61,954 nt of DNA from Lachnospiraceae bacterium (GCA_023663945.1 JAMPGL010000018.1:1-61954), one strand, 5' to 3'; counted from the first letter of the stretch, positions 33,152-43,080 are shown. Made by a program: numbers and translations. The notes: generated by a model not told the origin, from the letters alone.

Positions 33152-33245
33152 TTACACATCGAAGATGTGATATGCTTTGCATGGGGGGTGTTGATTCCCG
33201 GCATCGAAGATGTGATATGCTCTGTGCTAGAGTTGTTGACTGCAC
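33152..33245 (-). repeat. Two CACATC-hairpin repeats behind the Rpn gene
   Basis: CACATCGAAGATGTGATATGC at 33155 and GCATCGAAGATGTGATATGC at 33201 are two units of the family seen at 2349-2436, here in reverse orientation, 46 bases apart. Confidence 0.7.
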
Positions 33246-33283
33246 ATATTAAAATAACACGCACCTGTGGAGATTAGCAAAGG

Positions 33284-33318
33284 CGTATGGAACAATAATG
33301 AAACCATACGTCTTTTTT
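33284..33318 (+). terminator. Terminator before the pst operon
   Basis: CGTATGG (33284-33290) pairs with CCATACG (33304-33310) and is followed by TCTTTTTTG. Confidence 0.7.
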
Positions 33319-33352
33319 GTGCCTAAAAAGGGAATAAACGCTGCCCTTTAAT

Positions 33353-33392
33353 TTTACATAGATTTTACATAGGAATGATAGTGGATTTTACA
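33353..33392 (+). promoter_or_regulatory. PHO box upstream of pstS
   Basis: TTTACATAGATTTTACA at 33353-33369 is two PhoP hexamers with the usual 5-base gap; a third TTTACA lies at 33387. The Bacillus PhoP site is the repeated TT(A/C/T)ACA with 4-6 base gaps, so this fits well. The genes of PhoP and PhoR themselves are in the same cluster. Confidence 0.8.
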
Positions 33393-33452
33393 GTGGGTGT
33401 TTATCATAAACATTGTAAAACAAAATAAGCATTAGAAAAAGGAGAACTTATT

Positions 33453-34322
33453 ATGAAAAAAATGAAAAAATTTATCAGTCTCATTGCTGTCACTTTGCTT
33501 ACATTTGCAGTGATGGCAGGGTGTGGTAAAGCGGCAGACAGCAATGTCATATCCGGAAATGCAGGCAGTGATGTTTTAAGCGGAACAGTATCCACGGACG
33601 GCTCAACTTCCATGGAAAAGGTAATCGGCGCCTTGGGAGAATCCTTTGAGGAGAAGAATCCCGGAGTAACCTTTACCTACAATCCTACCGGCTCCGGTTC
33701 CGGAATTACGGCAGCGGCGGAGGGACGCTGCGACATCGGTCTTTCCAGCCGAAGCCTTAAGGAAGAGGAAAGGGCGCAGGGGCTGACGGAAACGACACTT
33801 GCTCTTGACGGAATTGCTGTTATTGTAAATCCGGAGAATCCGGTAAATGACCTTGACCTTGAAACGATAGGAAAGATTTATACGGGAGAAATAACAAACT
33901 GGAAAGATATTGGAGGCAATGATTTGGAGATTGTCCTGATTGGGCGGGAAGCGGGAAGCGGTACAAGGGATGGATTTGAATCCATCACAGGGACAGAGGA
34001 TTCCTGTAAATACCGTCAGGAGCTTACGTCTACCGGAGATGTGATAACAACAGTAGCAGGGAATCCGGGGGCAATCGGGTATGCATCCCTTGCATCGGTG
34101 AAGGAAACGGTGAAAGCACTTTCTGTTGGAGGGATTGTGCCGACGGAAGAAACTGTGAAAGACGGCAGTTATGCAGTACAGCGTCCTTTTGTGCTGGTGA
34201 CAAAGGACGGTACAGAGCTTTCAACGACAGCGCAGAAATTTTTCGACTATATTACATCGGCGGAAGCAAATGAGATTATCTCATCGGCAGGTGCAGTTCC
34301 TGTGAAAGGAGGAGCTGAATGA
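33453..34322 (+). CDS. pstS: Phosphate ABC transporter, phosphate-binding lipoprotein
   Basis: A 289-residue lipoprotein (signal peptide ending VMAGC, Cys at about 24) that binds phosphate outside and delivers it to PstC-PstA. The phosphate site is visible as TDGSTSMEKV, NPTGSGSGITAA and GREAGSGTRDGFE. Length matches the shorter clostridial PstS. AAGGAGAAC precedes ATG 33453. First gene of pstSCAB-phoU-phoPR, controlled by the PHO box upstream, and therefore expected to be induced by phosphate limitation. Confidence 0.96.
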   Translation: MKKMKKFISLIAVTLLTFAVMAGCGKAADSNVISGNAGSDVLSGTVSTDGSTSMEKVIGALGESFEEKNPGVTFTYNPTGSGSGITAAAEGRCDIGLSSRSLKEEERAQGLTETTLALDGIAVIVNPENPVNDLDLETIGKIYTGEITNWKDIGGNDLEIVLIGREAGSGTRDGFESITGTEDSCKYRQELTSTGDVITTVAGNPGAIGYASLASVKETVKALSVGGIVPTEETVKDGSYAVQRPFVLVTKDGTELSTTAQKFFDYITSAEANEIISSAGAVPVKGGAE

Positions 34323-35197
34323 AAAGCAGAAAGCGGTTCATGGAAAATGCTGTACACGGCATTTTCCTGATACTCGGCTTGATTACAGTCGGCTGTGTGC
34401 TTTTAATTACGGTATACCTTGTCATATCGGGAATCCCGGCTGTCCGCAAAATAGGTATTTTAAACTTTCTTTTTGGAAAAAGGTGGGCTTCTACGGCGGC
34501 ACAGCCGGAGTATGGGATTCTGCCTTTTATCCTTACCAGCATTTATGGCACGGCTGGCGCGATTGTTATCGGGGTGCCGATTGGCTTTATGACGGCGGTT
34601 TATCTTTCTAAGCTTGCACCGCCTAAGTTGAAAGCCGTAATCGAAGCGGCGGTCAGCCTGCTGGCAGGTATTCCATCGGTGGTTTACGGGCTGGTGGGAA
34701 TGATGGTGCTTGTGCCCGGAATACGGCTTCTTTTCCGTATCCCGGATGGGGCAAGTCTGTTTGCGGCAATGATTGTGCTCGCCATCATGATATTGCCTTC
34801 TATCATTAAGGTATCATTTACGGCGCTGAATGCAGTTCCAAAAGAATATGAGGATGCCTCCCTTGCGCTTGGGGCAACGCCTGTTGAGACTTATTTCCGG
34901 GTATCCGTTCCGGCGGCAAAAAGCGGGATTGCGGCGGCGGTGGCGCTGGGGGTCGGCAGGGCAGTTGGCGAAGCAATGGCTGTCATGATGGTTGCAGGCA
35001 ACGCTCCTAACATGCCGGGAATATTTCAGAGCGTGCGCTTTCTCACAACTGCCGTGGCAAGTGAAATGTCCTACGCGGCTGACGGGAGTTTACAAAAGCA
35101 GGCGCTGTTTTCGATAGCGTTGGTGTTGTTTTTCTTTATCATGTTGATAAATGCCGCACTGAACTTCTTTTTAAAATCAGATAAAAATGGGCATTAA
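34319..35197 (+). CDS. pstC: Phosphate ABC transporter permease PstC
   Basis: A 292-residue inner-membrane permease with about six membrane segments and the ABC-coupling motif EYEDASLALGATPVETYFRVSVPAA in the cytoplasmic loop. Other family marks are TTAVASEMS and the GIPSVVYGLVGMMVLVP helix shared with PstA. ATGA overlap (4 bases) with pstS indicates translational coupling. It forms the membrane channel together with PstA. Confidence 0.95.
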   Translation: MKSRKRFMENAVHGIFLILGLITVGCVLLITVYLVISGIPAVRKIGILNFLFGKRWASTAAQPEYGILPFILTSIYGTAGAIVIGVPIGFMTAVYLSKLAPPKLKAVIEAAVSLLAGIPSVVYGLVGMMVLVPGIRLLFRIPDGASLFAAMIVLAIMILPSIIKVSFTALNAVPKEYEDASLALGATPVETYFRVSVPAAKSGIAAAVALGVGRAVGEAMAVMMVAGNAPNMPGIFQSVRFLTTAVASEMSYAADGSLQKQALFSIALVLFFFIMLINAALNFFLKSDKNGH

Positions 35198-35244
35198 AAG
35201 GAGTTAAAGAATTTACAAGAAATATTCAGATGGAGTAAAAGAAA

Positions 35245-36162
35245 ATGCAAAAACAATCAATTTCCCTAAAGAGAAAAGTATATCTTACAGTTATGCGTGC
35301 ACTGATGGGAATCTCGGCAGGAATTACCTGCATATTAGTGTTATTTTTAATCGGCTATGTGCTATGGAAGGGGCTGCCGCATATCTCGTGGGAGCTGCTT
35401 ACCACAAAGCCCAGCTATCTGGCTGGCAGGATAGGAATACTGCCGGACATTCTCAATACCGTTTACATTGTGCTGGCATCTTTGGCATTGGTTATCCCTC
35501 TTGGAGTGGGTGCCGCGATTTATCTCACGGAATACGCGGAAAATAAAAAGCTGGTGGAAATAATTGAGTATGCGGCTGAAACTTTATCAGGGATTCCGTC
35601 CATTATTTACGGGCTTGTGGGGATGCTGTTTTTTTGTCAGTTTTTCGGAATGAAAACGTCTCTTCTGGCAGGAGCGTTTACATTGGCAGTAATGAACCTG
35701 CCTACGGTTATGCGCACCACGCAGGAGAGCTTGAAAACGGTGCCGGTAAGCTACAGGGAGGGGGCTTTCGGACTGGGAGCGGGAAAGTGGCGCGTGATTT
35801 ATACGGTAGTGATTCCCGGCTGTATTGACGGCGTGATAACGGGCTGTATTTTGTCCATCGGGCGTATCCTTGGAGAGTCGGCGGCTCTTCTTTTTACTGC
35901 GGGTTTTGCTCATGCCTTGAACGGAATTTTTGAAGGGCTCAGCAGTGCGGGGGCAACCTTGACCGTTGCTCTGTATGTCTATGCAAAAGAGAATGGAGAG
36001 TTTGGGGTTGCATTTGCCATTGCCGCGATTCTAATGATTTTGACGGTAGTCATCAACTTGACGGCAGAGCTGGCGGGGAGAGCCTTCAGAAAAAGAGCGC
36101 AGGGCATCCGGGGAATATCGGCTTTGAGCAGTTCGGACAAAAAGGAGAAACGGTATGAGTGA
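35245..36162 (+). CDS. pstA: Phosphate ABC transporter permease PstA
   Basis: A 305-residue permease, partner of PstC, with six predicted membrane segments, the [20 protein letters not shown] helix and the coupling motif [24 protein letters not shown]. It begins with a short cytoplasmic N-terminal stretch ([11 protein letters not shown]). It starts 47 bases after pstC, with GGAGTAAAAGAAAATG as a spaced ribosome site. It overlaps pstB by 8 bases. Confidence 0.95.
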   Translation: MQKQSISLKRKVYLTVMRALMGISAGITCILVLFLIGYVLWKGLPHISWELLTTKPSYLAGRIGILPDILNTVYIVLASLALVIPLGVGAAIYLTEYAENKKLVEIIEYAAETLSGIPSIIYGLVGMLFFCQFFGMKTSLLAGAFTLAVMNLPTVMRTTQESLKTVPVSYREGAFGLGAGKWRVIYTVVIPGCIDGVITGCILSIGRILGESAALLFTAGFAHALNGIFEGLSSAGATLTVALYVYAKENGEFGVAFAIAAILMILTVVINLTAELAGRAFRKRAQGIRGISALSSSDKKEKRYE

Positions 36163-36922
36163 TGTGATAAATCATGTAATGACGGTAAAAGACCTGTGTC
36201 TCTGGTACGGAAATGCACAGGCACTGAAAAATATTAATATGGAGATTGAGGAGGGGCGCATTACGGCTTTGATTGGGCCTTCCGGATGCGGAAAGTCTAC
36301 CTTTTTGAAGGTGTTAAATAGAATGAATGACTTAATCTCCGGGGTAAGGATCACAGGGGAAGTGAATTACAGGGACAGGAATATCTTTGATGCCGGTATC
36401 GATGTCAATGAGCTTCGACGCAGTATCGGAATGGTCTTTCAAAAACCCAATCCTTTTCCCATGAGCATTTACGATAATGTTGCTTACGGTCCAAGAACCC
36501 ATGGAATGAAAAATAAGGCAAAGCTGGATGATATAGTAGAACGCTCCCTGCGGGGCGCGGCAATATGGGATGAGGTAAAAGACCGGTTGAAAAAGTCTGC
36601 TTTGGGGCTGTCCGGAGGTCAGCAGCAGCGTCTCTGCATTGCCCGCGCCCTGGCGGTGGAGCCGGATGTGCTTTTGATGGATGAACCCACAAGCGCCCTC
36701 GACCCAATTTCTACATTGAAAATTGAGGAGCTTGCAATGGAATTGAAAGATAAGTATACTATTATCATTGTGACGCACAATATGCAGCAGGCTGTGCGGA
36801 TTTCTGACAATACGGCTTTTTTTCTTCTGGGTGAATTAATCGAATATGGAAATACGCAAAAGATGTTTGAACAGCCAAAGGACAAACGGACAGAAGATTA
36901 TATTACAGGGAGGTTTGGATAA
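36155..36922 (+). CDS. pstB: Phosphate ABC transporter ATPase PstB
   Basis: A 255-residue ATPase that powers phosphate import. Walker A is GPSGCGKST, the signature is [15 protein letters not shown], Walker B is [13 protein letters not shown], and the switch histidine is in [11 protein letters not shown]. The PstB-type [16 protein letters not shown] insert is present. It overlaps pstA by 8 bases, and its stop overlaps the phoU start by one base, so the genes are tightly coupled. Confidence 0.97.
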   Translation: MSDVINHVMTVKDLCLWYGNAQALKNINMEIEEGRITALIGPSGCGKSTFLKVLNRMNDLISGVRITGEVNYRDRNIFDAGIDVNELRRSIGMVFQKPNPFPMSIYDNVAYGPRTHGMKNKAKLDDIVERSLRGAAIWDEVKDRLKKSALGLSGGQQQRLCIARALAVEPDVLLMDEPTSALDPISTLKIEELAMELKDKYTIIIVTHNMQQAVRISDNTAFFLLGELIEYGNTQKMFEQPKDKRTEDYITGRFG

Positions 36923-37569
36923 TGAGAAGTCGTTTTGATGAGCAGCTTGCCACGCTGAACAAGGAACTGACCCAGATGGGGGCAATGTGCGAGGAGGCAA
37001 TTGCCATTGCTTCCAGTGCGCTGGTTATGGGTGATGCGAAGCTGACAGATAAGGTTTTTACCCTTGACGGGGAGATTGACCAGATGGAGCGTACCATAGA
37101 AACCCTGTGCCTGAAGCTGTTGTTACAGCAGCAGCCGGTGGCGGGGGATTTGAGACAGATTTCCGCCGCTCTTAAAATGATTACTGATATGGGGCGCATT
37201 GGAACGCAGGCAGGGGATATTGCGGAAATCATCACGTTTCTTGACGGCAGGACCGGTGAAGAATGTGAGCAGATTCGATTTATGGCGGAAGCGGCAAGCC
37301 GGATGGTCACAGAAAGCATTGATGCTTATGTAAAACAGGATGTGGGATTGGCTGGCAGGGCGATTGAACGTGACGATGTGGTGGATGATTTGTTTCTACA
37401 GGTAAAGTCATCCTTGATTAAGCTGATAGCAGAAAATCATGCAGACGGGGGATATGCGCTGGATTTACTGATGATTGCCAAATATTTTGAGCGGATTGGA
37501 GATCATGCGGTAAATATTGCAGAGTGGGTGGTCTTTTCGGTGACAGGGGTACACAAAGGAGCAGATTGA
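36922..37569 (+). CDS. phoU: Phosphate signalling protein PhoU
   Basis: A 215-residue helical protein with two PhoU repeats: SRFDEQLATLNKELTQMGAMCEEAI onward, and LAGRAIERDDVVDDLFLQVKSSLIKLIAEN, with acidic metal-cluster residues and a DHAVNIAEW motif near the end. It links PstB and the sensor kinase PhoR so that signalling stays off when phosphate is plentiful. The start overlaps pstB by one base (TAATG), and the stop overlaps the next start (TGATG). Confidence 0.95.
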   Translation: MRSRFDEQLATLNKELTQMGAMCEEAIAIASSALVMGDAKLTDKVFTLDGEIDQMERTIETLCLKLLLQQQPVAGDLRQISAALKMITDMGRIGTQAGDIAEIITFLDGRTGEECEQIRFMAEAASRMVTESIDAYVKQDVGLAGRAIERDDVVDDLFLQVKSSLIKLIAENHADGGYALDLLMIAKYFERIGDHAVNIAEWVVFSVTGVHKGAD

Positions 37570-38261
37570 TGAAAATATGGTGTGTGGAGGATGACGAGAG
37601 CATCCGGGACATTGAAGTATATACGCTTAATTCCACTGATTTTGAGGCAGAGGGCTTTTCGGATGCCGCTGCCTTTCGGGAAGCTTTAGGGAAAGAAAAA
37701 CCGGATTTGATTATTCTTGACATTATGCTGCCCGGAGAGGATGGCGTGAATCTGTTGAAATTTTTGAAGGATAATCCGGACACCTGCAGGATTCCGGTTA
37801 TTATGGCTACCGCTAAGGGGATGGAATACGACAAAATCCAGAGCCTCGACATGGGGGCGGATGATTATCTGGTGAAGCCCTTTGGGATGATGGAAATGGT
37901 TTCCCGCGTAAAGGCGGTGCTTCGGCGGTGCGGTTCCGTGGAGGCACAGCGTCTTTTGAAAGTGGGCGGCCTGATTATGAACTTGGATGAACATACCGTG
38001 ACGGTTGAGAAGGAAAGAATCCAGCTTACTTTAAAAGAGTTTGAACTTCTTAGAAAGTTTCTCTCTTATCCGGGGATTGTCTTTACCCGGAACCGGCTTT
38101 TTAATGATATATGGGGCGCGGACTATGTGGGTGAGACGCGGACGGTTGATATGCATATCCGTACTCTGCGCGCTAAATTGGGAAACTACGGGAAAATGAT
38201 TGAAACCGTGCGCGGTGTCGGATACCGGTTTGAAGCAGACGTGCAGGGAGGAAAAGCATGA
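37569..38261 (+). CDS. phoP: Phosphate response regulator, OmpR type
   Basis: A 230-residue response regulator. ATG 37569 is chosen because AAAGGAG precedes it and the receiver begins at once (MKIWCVEDDESIRD); the longer frame is inside phoU. The receiver has the acidic pocket (EDDES), the phospho-acceptor in LIILDIMLPGEDG, and the conserved lysine in LVKPFGMME. The C-terminal winged helix has TLKEFELLRKFLSYPG and RTVDMHIRTLRAKLG. Pairing with the kinase 4 bases downstream and the PHO box upstream of pstS make it the PhoP/PhoB regulator. Confidence 0.93.
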   Translation: MKIWCVEDDESIRDIEVYTLNSTDFEAEGFSDAAAFREALGKEKPDLIILDIMLPGEDGVNLLKFLKDNPDTCRIPVIMATAKGMEYDKIQSLDMGADDYLVKPFGMMEMVSRVKAVLRRCGSVEAQRLLKVGGLIMNLDEHTVTVEKERIQLTLKEFELLRKFLSYPGIVFTRNRLFNDIWGADYVGETRTVDMHIRTLRAKLGNYGKMIETVRGVGYRFEADVQGGKA

Positions 38262-39913
38262 CAAAGAAAATTTTTAAGTCGATTATGATTGTGGCGGGGG
38301 CTGTTCTGATTGCAAGCCTTGTTATCATCATGGGGTGCCTTTATGATTATTTCAGCGGTGTTCAGGAAAAACAGCTGGAGGATGAGCTGTCGCTGGCAGT
38401 TGCGGCGGTTGAAAAGAACGGACGGGAATATCTTGAGCAACTGCAATCCAATCAATACCGTCTGACCTGGGTTGCCGAAAACGGCGAAGTTCTATATGAT
38501 ACGCGGACGGATGAGGAAAGTATGGAAAATCATGCGGACAGGGAGGAAATCCGGCAGGCGCTGCAAAGCAGGGAGGGAAAAAGCCTGCGTTATTCCGCTA
38601 CGCTTATGGAAAAAACTCTTTACTGCGCAAGGCGCTTAAATGACGGTTCGGTGCTCAGAATTTCTGCCAGCAGCGTTACCGTGTGGGTACTGGTTATGGG
38701 AATGATGCAGCCGATTTTAATCGTGCTTGCAGCCGCCCTTATCCTATCAGGAATATTAGCCGGCAGGATTTCCAAGCATATTATGGAGCCGTTAAACAGC
38801 CTCGATTTGGAAGAACCATTGGAAAACAATACTTATGAGGAACTGGCTCCCCTGTTAAACCGCCTGAATAAACAACATAAACAGATTGCAATGCAGCTGT
38901 CGGAGCTTCAAAGAAAGAATGATGAGTTTACACAGATTACGTACAGCATGACAGAAGGGCTTGTGCTTTTAAACGATAAAAATGTAATTTTGAGCATTAA
39001 TCCTGCCGCGTTAGAGCTGTTTCGTACAAGAAAGTCCTGTGTCGGTAAGGATTTTTTGACGGTTGAAAGAAGCCATAATGTGAGCAGTGCAATTCAGGAG
39101 GCATTTTTGACCGGGCACAGTGAAACCCGTATGGAGCGGGAAGGAAAAGAGTATCAGCTTCACGTAAGCCGCATTGAGTCAAGCGGCTCTGTGATTGGTG
39201 CGGTGGCGCTTATCTTTGACATTACAGATACGGCTTTTGCGGAGAGAAACCGGAGAGAGTTTACCGCCAATGTATCACACGAATTGAAAACTCCCCTGCA
39301 GTCCATAATGGGAAGCGCGGAGCTGATGGAAAACGGCCTTGTGAAGCCGGAGGATATGACCCGCTTTGTAGGGCATATCCGTACGGAGGCATGTCGGCTT
39401 GTGACGCTGATTGATGATATTATCCGCCTGTCCAGGCTGGATGAGGGAGACGATATGCCTCTGGAAAATGTAGATTTGTATGAGATTGCGGAGGAGGTTA
39501 CTGCAGGGCTGGCGGATATGGCATCGGCAAAAAACATTAACATTTCTGTAACGGGAGAATCGGTGGAGCAAAAAAGCGTCCGGCATCTTTTAACGGAAAT
39601 TCTGTTTAATCTCTGTGACAATGCAGTCAAATATAATAAGGATGGCGGTACCGTGATGGTTTCTGTTGAGAAGCAGGAAAATGACGCTGTGATTTCTGTA
39701 AAGGATTCTGGAATCGGCATTCCGCCGGAACATCAGGCAAGGGTATTTGAACGCTTTTACCGGGTGGATAAGAGCCGTTCTAAGGAATCAGGCGGAACGG
39801 GGTTAGGTCTTTCGATTGTGAAACATGCGGTTCAGTACTTAAATGGTAAAATTGATCTAAAGAGCAGTCCCGGTGAAGGGACGCTTATACGGGTTTTCCT
39901 TCCGGGAAATTAA
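38258..39913 (+). CDS. phoR: Phosphate sensor histidine kinase PhoR
   Basis: A 551-residue membrane kinase. TM1 near residues 8-32, an extracytoplasmic segment to about 145, TM2 near 148-170, then a HAMP-like linker, a PAS domain (about 210-320, SMTEGLVLLNDKNVILSINPAA), the phospho-acceptor helix FTANVSHELKTPLQSIMGSAE (His at about 341) and the ATPase domain (NLCDNAVKYN, DSGIGIPPEH, RFYRVDKSRS, GGTGLGLSIVKHAV). It overlaps phoP by 4 bases. It is expected to phosphorylate PhoP at low phosphate. A strong terminator ends the operon. Confidence 0.93.
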   Translation: MTKKIFKSIMIVAGAVLIASLVIIMGCLYDYFSGVQEKQLEDELSLAVAAVEKNGREYLEQLQSNQYRLTWVAENGEVLYDTRTDEESMENHADREEIRQALQSREGKSLRYSATLMEKTLYCARRLNDGSVLRISASSVTVWVLVMGMMQPILIVLAAALILSGILAGRISKHIMEPLNSLDLEEPLENNTYEELAPLLNRLNKQHKQIAMQLSELQRKNDEFTQITYSMTEGLVLLNDKNVILSINPAALELFRTRKSCVGKDFLTVERSHNVSSAIQEAFLTGHSETRMEREGKEYQLHVSRIESSGSVIGAVALIFDITDTAFAERNRREFTANVSHELKTPLQSIMGSAELMENGLVKPEDMTRFVGHIRTEACRLVTLIDDIIRLSRLDEGDDMPLENVDLYEIAEEVTAGLADMASAKNINISVTGESVEQKSVRHLLTEILFNLCDNAVKYNKDGGTVMVSVEKQENDAVISVKDSGIGIPPEHQARVFERFYRVDKSRSKESGGTGLGLSIVKHAVQYLNGKIDLKSSPGEGTLIRVFLPGN

Positions 39914-39923
39914 AGTGATGAGG

Positions 39924-39952
39924 TGCAGGTTCTCTAAAGAACCTGCATTTTG
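39924..39952 (+). terminator. Terminator of the pst-pho operon
   Basis: TGCAGGTTCT (39924-39933) pairs perfectly with AGAACCTGCA (39938-39947), followed by TTTTG. Confidence 0.85.
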
Positions 39953-40036
39953 TCTGTGTCATATTGACGACAGCATCTATTTTTATTACCATATATTTAG
40001 AATAAGAAAATAAATGCGGAAAAGGAAAATCAGAAA

Positions 40037-41188
40037 ATGTATACTCTTTTGCTTATGCTTATTTATATTGCTTTTATAAGCCTTGGACTGCCGGATTCCC
40101 TTCTTGGAGCGGGCTGGCCCGTTATGCGTAACGCATTGAATGTCCCCACATCCTATATGGGAATTGTTTCCATGATTATATCGGGCGGAACAATTATATC
40201 GAGCCTTTTGTCGGATCGGCTGACGAGAAAATTCAGCACGCGGATTGTGACGACGGCAAGCGTATTTTTGACAGCCGCCGCACTGCTTGGTTTTTCTTTT
40301 TCCAGCCGATTTTCGATGCTTATGATATTTGCAGTTCCGTACGGGTTAGGAGCAGGTGCAATTGATGCGGCGTTAAATAACTATGTTGCGCTTCATTATA
40401 GTTCAAAACATATGAGCTGGCTGCATTGCTTTTGGGGCGTTGGGACGATTGTCAGTCCGTTTGTCATGAGCTATGCCTTGATGCACTCCGCATGGAATTA
40501 TGGCTATCGGACAGTTGGTTTTATCCAGCTTGGCATTGCTCTTCTGCTTTTAATCACGCTTCCGGTCTGGAAAGTGAACCGTCAGGCAGATTCAGAAAGT
40601 TCCAAAAGCATCGGACTGTCCGGCGCACTTAAAATCAAAGGCGTGCCTTCTCTTCTGCTCAGCTTTTTTGCTTATTGCGCTATGGAGGCTACTGTTATGA
40701 GCTGGGCAAGCACCTACATGGTTGAAGTAAAGGGTATCGCGGAAGAGCCGGCGGCAAGATTTGCCTCGTTAGTCTTTATAGGTATTACTGCCGGCAGGTT
40801 TTTAAGCGGATTTGTTATGAACAGGCTTGGCGATAGAAAAATGATTCAGCTTGGAACCTGTATTTTGGCATTTGGAATTATTCTGCTGTTATTTTCCGGC
40901 TCGGTTTTGGTTGTCGCGCTTGCAGGGTTTGTCGTGATTGGCTTTGGGTGTGCGCCGATTTATCCGTGCATCATTCATTCCACGCCGGATAATTTTGGAG
41001 CTGAAAATTCCGGGGCAGTCATCGGCATACAGATGGCGAGCGCTTACGTCGGCTCAACTTTTATGCCGCCGTTATATGGACTTCTTGGGAATCATTTCAG
41101 CTTTAAAATACTTCCCATGTATCTTGCTGTTTTTGCGATTTTGATGATAACGATGGCGGAAATGACGTTTAGAAAAACTGCAAAGTAG
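40037..41188 (+). CDS. Major facilitator superfamily transporter
   Basis: A 383-residue carrier with about 12 hydrophobic segments and MFS marks: SDRLTRKFSTRIVTT in the first cytoplasmic loop, GLGAGAIDAALNNYVALHY at about 95-113, SGFVMNRLGDRKMIQLG in the second half. It resembles the FucP/YfkF-like sugar or drug families. The FGCAPIYPCIIHSTP stretch is seen in such transporters. The substrate is not deducible. It stands alone between terminators; AAAGGAAAATC upstream is a weak ribosome site. Confidence 0.8.
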   Translation: MYTLLLMLIYIAFISLGLPDSLLGAGWPVMRNALNVPTSYMGIVSMIISGGTIISSLLSDRLTRKFSTRIVTTASVFLTAAALLGFSFSSRFSMLMIFAVPYGLGAGAIDAALNNYVALHYSSKHMSWLHCFWGVGTIVSPFVMSYALMHSAWNYGYRTVGFIQLGIALLLLITLPVWKVNRQADSESSKSIGLSGALKIKGVPSLLLSFFAYCAMEATVMSWASTYMVEVKGIAEEPAARFASLVFIGITAGRFLSGFVMNRLGDRKMIQLGTCILAFGIILLLFSGSVLVVALAGFVVIGFGCAPIYPCIIHSTPDNFGAENSGAVIGIQMASAYVGSTFMPPLYGLLGNHFSFKILPMYLAVFAILMITMAEMTFRKTAK

Positions 41189-41226
41189 GAATTAACCAGA
41201 AAGAAAAGACTGAACTGTTACAGAAA

Positions 41227-41263
41227 AGGCTGACAGAAAAGGTAAAAACTTGCCAGCTTTTTC
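41227..41263 (+). terminator. Possible terminator after the MFS gene
   Basis: AAAGGCTGACA can pair with TGCCAGCTTT with one bulge, followed by TTTCT. Weak. Confidence 0.4.
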
Positions 41264-41292
41264 TAGACAGAAAAGAAAAAAATGAGTATAAT
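41264..41292 (+). promoter_or_regulatory. Promoter of the atp operon
   Basis: TAGACA at 41264-41269 and TATAAT at 41287-41292 with a 17-base spacer, 33 bases before atpZ. Confidence 0.7.
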
Positions 41293-41324
41293 CAAATAGT
41301 AAGTGTTGTAAAGGGGAGACGTGT

Positions 41325-41630
41325 GTGAAATTTAATCGGAGCGTATATCAGGCATTATCAATGATAGGACAGTTCGGAATAAACATGCTTGTCCCTATTT
41401 TTGTTTGTTCCATTTTGGGAATGTTTCTGGACCGCAGGCTGGGAACGAACTTTCTGATTGTTATTTTCTTCTTTGTGGGGGCGCTGGCAGGAGGCTTTAA
41501 TGTGTTCCGCTTTGCCAGACGGATTTACATGAGCGATGCTGAGCAGTCCGCCTATCTGCATAAGGGGAGAAAGAACAGGAGCAAAACAGATGAAAAAGAA
41601 AATCACACAGATCAATCGGACTCTGTTTGA
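41325..41630 (+). CDS. atpZ: AtpZ-like membrane protein
   Basis: A 101-residue protein starting at GTG 41325 with GGGGAG upstream. Two membrane helices (about 18-38 and 45-65, with GMFLDRRLGTN between them) match the AtpZ/AtpI-type family that sits in front of F-ATPase operons and is thought to help magnesium or calcium supply and c-ring assembly. The last 30 residues are charged. Its end overlaps the next gene by 41 bases in a different frame. Confidence 0.85.
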   Translation: MKFNRSVYQALSMIGQFGINMLVPIFVCSILGMFLDRRLGTNFLIVIFFFVGALAGGFNVFRFARRIYMSDAEQSAYLHKGRKNRSKTDEKENHTDQSDSV

Positions 41631-42036
41631 GCTGGAAACAGGTATTTTGATTTTTGGCGCTGTCTGCCAGCTGTTGGTTTTGCTGATTGGGAATAAGCCG
41701 GGATACAGTCTGGGTCTTTGGATTGGGATTGTAACTGCAATGGCTGGAGCCTTTCATATGTGGTGGTCTTTGGATCGGGCGCTGGATCTTCCGGAGAAGG
41801 CGGCGGTTAAGAGCATGAGCACACACAATATTATCCGGTATTTAATCTTTGTGCTGGTCGCAGGAGCGGCGGCGGTCACGCAGACCGCAAATCCACTTTT
41901 CGTCTTTTTAGGAATTATATCTATCAAGGCGTCTGCTTACATGCATTTTTTGACTCAAAAGATCAGCGTGAAGATTTATGGAGAGGAGATTCTTCCTCCA
42001 TTGGTAGAAGAACCTGCCGGGGAGCAGGATAGGTAA
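41590..42036 (+). CDS. atpI: ATP synthase subunit I-like protein AtpI
   Basis: A 148-residue membrane protein with four hydrophobic segments. ATG 41590 follows CAGGAGC; the longer frame starting at 41536 is only an extension inside atpZ. It matches the AtpI family in topology (LETGILIFGAVCQLLVLLIG, GLWIGIVTAMAGAFHMW, IIRYLIFVLVAGAAAV, VFLGIISIKASAYMHF) and position. AtpI aids assembly of the c-ring in Na+ ATP synthases of acetogens (known from the family); here it is inferred. AAGGAGGTGA follows before atpB. Confidence 0.82.
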   Translation: MKKKITQINRTLFELETGILIFGAVCQLLVLLIGNKPGYSLGLWIGIVTAMAGAFHMWWSLDRALDLPEKAAVKSMSTHNIIRYLIFVLVAGAAAVTQTANPLFVFLGIISIKASAYMHFLTQKISVKIYGEEILPPLVEEPAGEQDR

Positions 42037-42048
42037 GGAGGTGAAGAT

Positions 42049-42771
42049 ATGGGACAGGGAATATTGTTATCTCAGGAAGCCAATGTAGACTTCATGATCC
42101 ACGGGGTATTTTCTTACGAACTGTTTGGTCAGACGGTATGGATCACTACAACGCATGTCTGCGTACTGATCGTTATGCTGATCATCATCGGGTTCTGCAT
42201 TGCCGCGAATCGAGCCGTAAAGCAAGCCACGGAAGTGCCGGGGGCATTTCAGAATGTGGTGGAGCTTATTGTGGAAAAGCTGGACGGCATGATAAGCGGC
42301 GTAATGGGAAAACAGGCTGTCAGGTTCCGGAACTATATCGGAACGATCTTTATATTTATTTTGATCAGCAATATCTCGGGACTATTGGGTCTCAGGCCGC
42401 CTACGGCGGATTACGGAGTGACCTTTGCACTGGGTATTATCACCTTTACGCTGATACATTTTAACAAGTTTAAGTATCAGAAGGTGTCCGGTGTGCTGAA
42501 AGGATTGTGCGAACCATGGCCGATATGGGCGCCGATTAATATTATCAGCGATCTGGCAGTTCCGGTTTCGCTGTCGCTGCGTCTGTTTGCGAATATTTTG
42601 TCGGGAACGGCGATCATGGCGCTTATTTATGCACTGCTTTCCAAGTTTGCGATTATCTGGCCGGCAGCGCTCCATGTGTATTTTGATTTGTTCTCGGGAG
42701 CAATTCAGACCTATGTATTTTGTATGCTGACCATGACTTACGTTACAGATGCATGCAATACAGGAGATTAA
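42049..42771 (+). CDS. atpB: F-type ATP synthase subunit a
   Basis: A 240-residue membrane stator subunit that forms the ion half-channels next to the c-ring. The essential arginine is in SLSLRLFANILSGTAIM, and GLRPPTADYGVTFALGI is also family-like. Five membrane helices are apparent. AAGGAGGTG precedes ATG 42049. It is the third gene of the operon, 12 bases after atpI. Confidence 0.95.
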   Translation: MGQGILLSQEANVDFMIHGVFSYELFGQTVWITTTHVCVLIVMLIIIGFCIAANRAVKQATEVPGAFQNVVELIVEKLDGMISGVMGKQAVRFRNYIGTIFIFILISNISGLLGLRPPTADYGVTFALGIITFTLIHFNKFKYQKVSGVLKGLCEPWPIWAPINIISDLAVPVSLSLRLFANILSGTAIMALIYALLSKFAIIWPAALHVYFDLFSGAIQTYVFCMLTMTYVTDACNTGD

Positions 42772-42786
42772 AACAAAATAAAATAA

Positions 42787-43080
<294 letters not shown>

